From Acidobacteriota bacterium (GTDB taxonomy: Bacteria; Acidobacteriota; Terriglobia; Terriglobales; Acidobacteriaceae): a stretch of 11,077 bases of DNA. The stretch lies in contig JAJZHR010000033.1 of assembly GCA_021810815.1 (NCBI GenBank), positions 1 to 11,077 of the forward strand. Reading direction: 5' to 3'. Of the stretch, positions 6,071 through 11,077 are shown piece after piece; the first letter of the stretch is position 1, and every line of letters starts with the position of its first letter. Under the pieces are notes generated by a model. The model was given only the letters and a program-made list of their open reading frames with translations. It did no database searches and had not been told where the DNA came from. The position numbers and the translations under genes were made by a program.

Positions 6071-7426
6071 ATGAGTCAGGCTTCCCTGCCGCATATTCTC
6101 CTCATTGACGACGAGCCGTCGGTTTGCTCGGCGCTTTCCCGGGCGCTGCTGCACACCTCGCCGCAGCATCCTGTGGCGATGGCCGCCTCGGTCACCGTCG
6201 CCCACAGCACGCGGTCGGCGATGGAGCTGATCCTCTCCGCAGAGGCCGAGCCCAACAGGCAGCAGAGCAGACAACGCGACAGACAGCAAGGCCCTGAGGC
6301 GGCGCTCGCCCGGCTGGACGGGCGGACATTGGACGGGCCGCGACACTACCCCTACGACCTCTTGATGGTGGACATGTGCCTGGGGCAGGAGTCGGGCCTG
6401 GACCTGCTGCGCATGCTGAAGCAGCGCTCCTGCGGCTCAGGCCCGGACGGCGCTTCCCTGCCGGATGGCGAGAACGCCCAGGCGCAGGCGGAGAGCTTCG
6501 AGGGGATAGGCCTGATGCTGCTGACGGGCCGCGCCACCGCCGAGCAGATGGCGCAGGCGGTGCGGCTCGGCGTGGACGACCTGCTGCTGAAGCCGGTGAC
6601 GCTGCGGACGCTGCGCGAAGCCGTCGCCCGCTGCCATGCGCGCCTTCTCCAGCGAAGGTCGCAGATTGGCCAGTTGCGGGAGTTCGCCGACGAACTGCTG
6701 TCGCTGCGCGAGCGGTCCAATCTTGCTGCCAGAAGCTATGCAGCGCTGCAATCCGCTGTTCTGGAGGCTCTGCTGGGAGCGCTCTCTGTGCGCGAGCCGG
6801 GCTCCATGGAGCACTCCGTGCGCGTGCAGACCTATACTTCATTCTTCGCCCGGATGCTGAACTATCCGGAGACGCTGCGGCCGCAACTGGAGCACGCAGC
6901 CCTGCTGCACGACATTGGCAAGATCGGCCTCTCGGACCAGCTTCTCTTCCGTCCGGACGCTCTTGCTCCCGCAGAGTTGGAGCGCATGCATCCTCACTCC
7001 CTGCTGGGCGAGCAGATCCTCGGCCGCATCGGCTTTCTGCGTCCTGCCGCGCTCATCGTTCGCCACCACCATGAGCATTACAACGGACGTGGCTACCCGG
7101 ACGGCCTCGCCGGCGAGGACATTCCGCTTGGCTCCCGCATCTTCGCCATGATGGACGCCCTCGACGCCCTGACCACCGACCGCCCCTATCGTCCCGCATC
7201 AGCCTATCGCGAGGCGCGCGCGGAGATCCTGCGCTGCGCCGGAGAGCAGTTCGACCCGCACCTGTGCGAATGCTTCGGCCGCATCCCAGCGGAAACCTGG
7301 CAGCAGATACGCATCCAGGTGGCGCAGAGGCTGCGCGCCCTGGATCCTATCGGCGGGAGCGGCGCACAAGTCGGCGCGCACAGCGGCTTCTCTTCGGCAA
7401 AGCTGCCCTCGGGCACGCGAGGCTAG
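6071..7426 (+). CDS. Response regulator with HD-GYP domain (c-di-GMP phosphodiesterase)
   Basis: This protein is predicted to hydrolyse cyclic di-GMP under control of a receiver domain. Residues from the ATG at 6071: receiver DD 13-14, Asp101 (MVDMCLG), Thr152 (LLTG), Lys174 (LLKP). The receiver is stretched to about 175 residues by two low-complexity inserts (about 56-92, Gln/Arg-rich, and 120-145). The HD-GYP domain follows with HDIGK (280-284), HHEHYNGRGYP (333-343) and MDALDALTTDRPYR (361-374). This set includes the metal-binding HD and the GYP signature, so it is likely active. An upstream in-frame ATG at 6017 would add 18 residues; neither start has a convincing Shine-Dalgarno, and 6071 puts the receiver at the normal distance from the N-terminus. 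It is transcribed away from the flagellar regulators; c-di-GMP turnover often controls motility. Confidence 0.92.
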   Translation: MSQASLPHILLIDDEPSVCSALSRALLHTSPQHPVAMAASVTVAHSTRSAMELILSAEAEPNRQQSRQRDRQQGPEAALARLDGRTLDGPRHYPYDLLMVDMCLGQESGLDLLRMLKQRSCGSGPDGASLPDGENAQAQAESFEGIGLMLLTGRATAEQMAQAVRLGVDDLLLKPVTLRTLREAVARCHARLLQRRSQIGQLREFADELLSLRERSNLAARSYAALQSAVLEALLGALSVREPGSMEHSVRVQTYTSFFARMLNYPETLRPQLEHAALLHDIGKIGLSDQLLFRPDALAPAELERMHPHSLLGEQILGRIGFLRPAALIVRHHHEHYNGRGYPDGLAGEDIPLGSRIFAMMDALDALTTDRPYRPASAYREARAEILRCAGEQFDPHLCECFGRIPAETWQQIRIQVAQRLRALDPIGGSGAQVGAHSGFSSAKLPSGTRG

Positions 7427-7660
7427 TTCAGCACTCTGCCTGCCCGGCGCTGAATGGTGAGGTTGAAGGTGCGCGGGAGAAGAGCGGCAACCGGATTCTG
7501 CGCATCCTCCACAGCGACAACTGAGTCGCCCTGCTGCCCAGGGGAGCAGCGCATCATCCAGACGGAACTGAATCACACTGATACACGAAGCAAGGAGCCG
7601 CGCATGCTGGTCGGCGGTTCAAGGTGGAACCCGTTCCTGCCTCTGCACAAGACAAGGCTG

Positions 7661-7694
7661 TCGTGGATCCGGGTTGGTCGTGGATCCGGGTTGG
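7661..7694. repeat. Perfect 17-bp tandem repeat
   Basis: TCGTGGATCCGGGTTGG occurs twice head to tail (7661-7677 and 7678-7694). Further copies of TTGGTGGA follow at 7691-7698 and 7702-7709. It lies in the non-coding convergent spacer. The 17-bp unit is not a multiple of three, which argues against selection on a protein there. Confidence 0.85.
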
Positions 7695-7942
7695 TGGAAG
7701 ATTGGTGGAGTTTGAACTGCCTGGATTCACAGGCTGAGACACAACTGATTCGCCGATGGCTTGTCGCATCCGGCATCCAATTCAGGACGTCCGATGCGGC
7801 AAGCTGGGCGAATATTCCGGCCGACGGTGGTTGCCGTCTTCCTTCCCCTATCGAGGAAGGCTCCGGGAGCAAACCCTCGCAACCTGCTGCGGGCGTACTG
7901 GCTCTGGCTGATGATTCTTTCAGGATCGAAGAGAAGCTCGAC

Positions 7943-7974
7943 AAGAAACTCTCCTGCCAAATCATCGCCAGGAG
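7943..7974 (-). terminator. Candidate terminator of the cytochrome operon
   Basis: On the minus strand CTCCTG (7974-7969) pairs with CAGGAG (7956-7951) around a 12-nt loop, then AGTTTCTTGT follows. It is about 27 nt beyond the cytochrome c stop codon, where transcription of the operon would be expected to end. Another small inverted repeat (GCAAC/GTTGC, 7986-7997) lies between. Confidence 0.4.
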
Positions 7975-8000
7975 CCAGCACGCGCGCAACAGGTTGCGAC

Positions 8001-8327
8001 TTACTTTTTCTGCAAAGTGCGGATGTAGGCGATCACATCCTTGATCTGGTCATCTGACAGCACGCCCTTCTGCGCTGGCATCTTGCCCTTGCCATCGGTG
8101 GTGATCTTGATCAGATCGGCGTCCGACATCTTGATCGCATCTGCTGAACTGAACGAAGCCGCCTTCATGGCCTTGCCGGCCGGAGTGTTCCCCAGGCCGT
8201 CCACTCCGTGGCACATGGCGCACTTCGCCTTGTAGGTGTTGGCTCCGGCGTCCTGTGCCAGCGTTGTTGCCGCTGTGAACGCCATCGTCATTATTGCGAT
8301 AGCTGCCAAAGTAATTCGGTTGCTCAC
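8001..8327 (-). CDS. Small secreted monoheme cytochrome c
   Basis: A 108-residue class I cytochrome c. A signal peptide (about 1-24, hydrophobic IAIMTMAFTAATTLA, cleavage likely before Gln25) directs it to the periplasm. The single heme-binding motif is CAMCH (36-40); the probable axial Met is Met83 in GKMPAQKG. The C-terminal helix DDQIKDVIAYIRTLQKK is typical of cytochrome c. The start is GTG at 8327, chosen because AAAGGGG lies 6 nt upstream. Longer in-frame versions would place extra charged sequence before the signal peptide. It lies 46 nt after the outer-membrane barrel gene and is the last gene of the electron-transfer operon. It may carry electrons between the inner membrane and the multiheme cytochrome, which is inference from context. 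Confidence 0.93.
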   Translation of the reverse strand: MSNRITLAAIAIMTMAFTAATTLAQDAGANTYKAKCAMCHGVDGLGNTPAGKAMKAASFSSADAIKMSDADLIKITTDGKGKMPAQKGVLSDDQIKDVIAYIRTLQKK

Positions 8328-8333
8328 TGATGT

Positions 8334-8340
8334 CCCCTTT
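8334..8340 (-). promoter_or_regulatory. Ribosome binding site fixing a GTG start for cytochrome c
   Basis: AAAGGGG on the minus strand, 6 nt before the GTG at 8327. No ATG at a suitable distance precedes the signal peptide, so this site supports the GTG start. Confidence 0.65.
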
Positions 8341-8373
8341 TCAAGTTGGCTGCGTCTATCCGCCATCTGACGG

Positions 8374-10593
8374 CTAGAACTCATGATGCATGCTAAAGGT
8401 ATACAGATTGCCGCGGAAGCTGCGCGGCAAGGTCGGTCCGATTGGCGTACCTTCCCCATAGCTATAGTAGTTCCATTCCGCCCGCACGGCCCACCCCGAG
8501 GCGATCGTCCAGGCGGCGCTTCCGTAGGGGGTCTGGTATTGCGACTGCAGCGACCCCGGGACCTGCCGAGGGTTGAGGAATTCCGTCTTTCCGTTGGCAG
8601 CGCTCATGCGGTAGCCCAGCGTCGAGCGGAAGTTCTTGACCGGAGCCAGCGTGATTCCAATCGATCCGTACTCTGTCGGAGCGTCGTAGTAGCCGCTTCC
8701 CAGGTAGATGTTGGTGCCGCAGTTGGTTCCAGCCGGCACTTGAGCCGCTCCGGCAGGTGCGGGCGTGTCGGCGAAGCACAGAGTGGATTGCGAGAACACG
8801 TCCAGGTAGCCATAGTTCAACTCCACCCCGTAGTGCTCGTTCGGCATCAGGCTCGCTCCAAACGTGGCGCTGCGGTTGTGGTCCAGATGGTTCACCAGGT
8901 ACACGTTGTCGCGCCGCTCCAGATCGTTGTAGGTCCCCGAGATGGTGGCCCAGTCCCGCGGCTTGTAGGTGGTCCGCACCTTGTAGTGCTGTAGTTGCCG
9001 GGGACTGATCCGGGTGTACGCCTTGTCCGCGTAGGCCACTTCCACGTTCCCGTTGATCCTCCACTTGAGCGTGGGCCGCAGAACGGCTCCCATCAACCCC
9101 CCATTCTCGTGGATGTCCAGCACGGAATGCGGCTCGTCGTACGCGAGGTCGATGCTGCGGAGACGGTAGCGGTAGCCGATGGAGACACCCGCCCGCGACG
9201 ATGGATCCCATGATGCGACCACCGTGTTGGTCACCGTCTTCATCCCCAGGAAATTGTCCGCGGTGGTGATGACGGGTGCCAGCGCCGCCCCCGGAGCGAC
9301 CAGCATGGAGGTGCCGGACTGATCCACCTCAGACAGATAGCCGCTCGAGGGCTGGCGGAAGTACCAAAGGTCGTATTGCTCGGACAAGCTGAACTTCCGC
9401 GACACCTCCCACACCGCGCCGAAGTCCCCTGAGACATTCACGCGCTCCGCTTTGCCATAGCCGGTGACCGTGGATTGGCGGAGTTTCGTCCTCGTCTGCT
9501 CGCCGTTGAAGAACTCGACGTAGTTCGGCATCGTCATGCTGGCGCCGGTGTAGCTGAAGTGCCCGTTCATCTGGACATTCTTGATGTCAGAGCTCTGAAA
9601 GGTGAACTCCTCGGTGGGAACCAGCGTGCGGATCGGCGCCACCCGGGAGTATTGAAGATAGCCGTTGCAGGTCGGATTGGCGGTGGGAGGGCTGGTTGAG
9701 TTGCTCACGATCGCCGCTCCAGTGCAGGCCGGAACCGTGACATTGTCGAAGCCCAGGGAGACAGGCGCGCCGTTTGCGAGTTGCAGGTTCGCCCCCGCAA
9801 GCTGCCAGTTCGTATTCCCCTTGTAGTGCACAATATGCTCCGCGTAGGTGAGGAGCGTCCTGGTAAAGGGCTTCCAGTCCACCGCTCCCAGCCACACATC
9901 GGTGCTGTTGCGCCAGTTCTGAAGCAGTTGCGCCTCAATGCCGAAGTGAACGGAACTGTAGGTCGGCCCCTGATTGATATTTTGTGAATACCCAGCCCGG
10001 AAGCTCACCTTGGAAAGAGGGGCCAGGGTCAGGTTCACGTCCGTCATGCGGCGCACAGTGTTGAAGAGGTGCGGTGTGCTCTGCACCTGCGGAAAGGTGT
10101 AGCCGTTCGACGTGAGACCCGCCGGAACCAGCGGATTGTCCAGCAGGTTGTAGTCGAAGTATTGCCGGTCGCGCCGGAAGATCCCCTGGAAGTCGTAGAT
10201 CTTGCCCTTCGACATGCGAAGCATGGTGAAGTCGTTGGGGTCTCCGCCGTAGCCCGCGCTGCTCGTCGTCAAGCGGTCGAAGAACGGATACCTCGCCTTG
10301 GCCACGGCATGCATGTCGAGCGACTGGGTCAGGACGCGCGGGCCGCTCTGCATGTTCACCAGCGTGTCATACATGGGACGGCTTCCAGAGTAGGAAGCGA
10401 TGCGGCCACCGAGATCGATGGATTGATGGACGGCGTATCCATCGATGATGGTCTCCTTGGGCGCCTTCGCCTCCTGCGCGGAGGCGCTGGCGATCAGCAG
10501 AAGAGCGGCGAATCCTAAACCAGCTGCGGTGCGGAAGGCGGGGGCCCGATGAGATGGGTCGCAAGGCGCGAGACTTGGAAGTAGACAAACCAT
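8374..10593 (-). CDS. MtrB/PioB-like outer-membrane beta-barrel protein
   Basis: A 739-residue secreted protein. It has an N-terminal signal (hydrophobic GLGFAALLLIASASA, cleavage likely after Ala39), then a long series of alternating, aromatic-rich segments and a final Phe (YTFSMHHEF), the usual outer-membrane barrel end. Its size and its position between a multiheme and a monoheme cytochrome fit the MtrB/PioB family. These are large porins that sheath a multiheme cytochrome so electrons can cross the outer membrane. The CxxC motif near the N-terminus of Shewanella MtrB is not present. Start: ATG at 10593, 14 nt after the multiheme gene's stop; GAGG and GGTG lie upstream and the SD overlaps that stop. 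An earlier in-frame start would put a non-signal sequence first. Family membership is judged by context and layout, not alignment. Confidence 0.75.
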   Translation of the reverse strand: MVCLLPSLAPCDPSHRAPAFRTAAGLGFAALLLIASASAQEAKAPKETIIDGYAVHQSIDLGGRIASYSGSRPMYDTLVNMQSGPRVLTQSLDMHAVAKARYPFFDRLTTSSAGYGGDPNDFTMLRMSKGKIYDFQGIFRRDRQYFDYNLLDNPLVPAGLTSNGYTFPQVQSTPHLFNTVRRMTDVNLTLAPLSKVSFRAGYSQNINQGPTYSSVHFGIEAQLLQNWRNSTDVWLGAVDWKPFTRTLLTYAEHIVHYKGNTNWQLAGANLQLANGAPVSLGFDNVTVPACTGAAIVSNSTSPPTANPTCNGYLQYSRVAPIRTLVPTEEFTFQSSDIKNVQMNGHFSYTGASMTMPNYVEFFNGEQTRTKLRQSTVTGYGKAERVNVSGDFGAVWEVSRKFSLSEQYDLWYFRQPSSGYLSEVDQSGTSMLVAPGAALAPVITTADNFLGMKTVTNTVVASWDPSSRAGVSIGYRYRLRSIDLAYDEPHSVLDIHENGGLMGAVLRPTLKWRINGNVEVAYADKAYTRISPRQLQHYKVRTTYKPRDWATISGTYNDLERRDNVYLVNHLDHNRSATFGASLMPNEHYGVELNYGYLDVFSQSTLCFADTPAPAGAAQVPAGTNCGTNIYLGSGYYDAPTEYGSIGITLAPVKNFRSTLGYRMSAANGKTEFLNPRQVPGSLQSQYQTPYGSAAWTIASGWAVRAEWNYYSYGEGTPIGPTLPRSFRGNLYTFSMHHEF

Positions 10594-10607
10594 AAGATCA
10601 CCAGTCC

Positions 10608-11077
10608 TCACTTGAAGAAAACAGAGCTTGCGTTTGAGCCATGTATCTGCGTGTGGCAGTTCGTGCAGACCACAAATTGAGCGGATTGATTGTGAACCGG
10701 CCCCTGCGGAGACAAGGCGTCGGACACGCCAGGATTCGTCGCCGAATGGCATTGCAGGCAGAGGGTGTTCACATTGCTCTCATTCAGCAGACGCGGATTC
10801 TGCGATCCATGGGGAGAGTGGCACGCGGTGCAGCCCTCCACCTTCACCACAGGGTGCTCGTAGACAAACGGCCCCGCCTTCTCCGAGTGGCACTTGGTGC
10901 AAATGGCGTTCTGGTCCGCTGTGGACCGAAGCTGGGTGGGCTGGAACGTGCCGTGAGGATCATGGCAGTCGGAGCATTTCAACAGCCCCTCATCCACGCG
11001 ATGGTGGAATGGAGCTGCAAACGCCGGCTTCACATCCGTGTGGCAGGTGTAGCAAAGCTTGGGCTGCGATGCCTTCA
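10608..11077 (-). CDS. DmsE-family multiheme c-type cytochrome (C-terminal part, start beyond window)
   Basis: Only the last 155 residues are visible, reading leftwards from 11075. Six CxxCH heme motifs are seen: CYTCH (11054-11040), CSDCH, CTKCH, CTACH, CLQCH and CTNCH. They alternate with DPHG and SPHG turns and sections such as CHSEKAGPFVYEHPVV and CHSPHGSQNPRLLNE. This spacing matches the C-terminal part of DmsE/MtrA-type decaheme cytochromes, so about four more hemes are expected upstream, with a signal peptide. Such proteins lie in the periplasm and inside a porin, passing electrons along the heme chain. The stop at 10608 is just 14 nt ahead of the barrel gene, so the two are translationally close and probably co-expressed. 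Confidence 0.9.
   Translation of the reverse strand, partial: KASQPKLCYTCHTDVKPAFAAPFHHRVDEGLLKCSDCHDPHGTFQPTQLRSTADQNAICTKCHSEKAGPFVYEHPVVKVEGCTACHSPHGSQNPRLLNESNVNTLCLQCHSATNPGVSDALSPQGPVHNQSAQFVVCTNCHTQIHGSNASSVFFK

Larger units (their letters stand above)
7427..8000. other. 574-bp convergent spacer without a convincing gene
   Basis: The spacer lies between the converging HD-GYP and cytochrome genes. An inverted repeat TTCAGC (7427-7432) / GCTGAA (7449-7454) directly follows the HD-GYP stop. Two further small hairpins lie at 7514-7529 and 7531-7549; none has a T-tail. A 17-bp perfect tandem repeat is at 7661-7694. An open frame 7604-8044 (plus strand, 146 codons) has AAGGAG 6 nt before its ATG. 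However, its product resembles nothing I know, it overlaps the cytochrome gene antisense, and it is crossed by the tandem repeat. The right end holds the candidate terminator of the cytochrome operon. Confidence 0.5.

Noticed and set aside
5683..6108. Plus-strand open frame of 141 codons in the divergent spacer
   Set aside because: No Shine-Dalgarno, no recognisable motif, overlaps the HD-GYP gene start in another frame.
7514..7549. Two hairpins as a possible terminator of the HD-GYP gene
   Set aside because: Short stems (5 bp, one with a mismatch) and no T-tract on either strand.
8383..8994. Plus-strand open frame of 203 codons
   Set aside because: Lies fully antisense within the outer-membrane barrel gene, whose barrel pattern and C-terminal Phe are coherent.

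Overview
The window looks like GC-rich chromosomal DNA from an Acidobacteriota-type bacterium (class Terriglobia is my best guess). This is an inference from three things: a DmsE-type multiheme cytochrome next to a large outer-membrane barrel, word-like intergenic repeats, and the divergence of the flagellar and regulatory proteins. No rRNA, tRNA, CRISPR array or transposase is visible.

Left part (1-1898, minus strand): the start of the flagellar basal-body operon flgB-flgC-fliE-(fliF). fliF is cut by the window edge. flgB, flgC and fliE start at ATG codons behind good Shine-Dalgarno sequences. flgC carries a long Gly/Ala/Ser-rich insert. The spacers contain short reiterated words (GGGAACAGG / CCTGTTCCC and relatives), including a perfect 20-bp inverted repeat between fliE and fliF.

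Middle part (1899-5684, minus strand): an OmpR-family response regulator, then a histidine-kinase-like protein with a phosphoacceptor-type H box but no recognisable ATP-binding boxes, then a sigma-54 activator with an atypical receiver and no C-terminal DNA-binding domain. After a hairpin with a T-rich tail there is a good sigma-54 promoter (-24 GG / -12 GC) about 55-70 nt upstream of flgB. The layout suggests a local relay: regulator and phosphotransfer protein to sigma-54 activator to the flagellar rod/MS-ring operon. The relay order is inferred from gene order and domain content only.

Divergent from it (6071-7426, plus strand) is a response regulator with an HD-GYP c-di-GMP phosphodiesterase domain. 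Its receiver is enlarged by two low-complexity inserts. A 386-bp divergent spacer separates the two directions.

A spacer of about 570 bp (7427-8000) has hairpins, a 17-bp tandem repeat and no convincing gene.

Right part (8001-11077, minus strand): a three-gene electron-transfer operon, read from the right. It holds a multiheme c-type cytochrome of the DmsE family (C-terminal part, six CxxCH motifs visible), a 739-residue MtrB/PioB-like outer-membrane beta-barrel ending in Phe, and a small secreted monoheme cytochrome c. Together they resemble a porin-cytochrome conduit moving electrons across the outer membrane, with the small cytochrome as a possible periplasmic shuttle.
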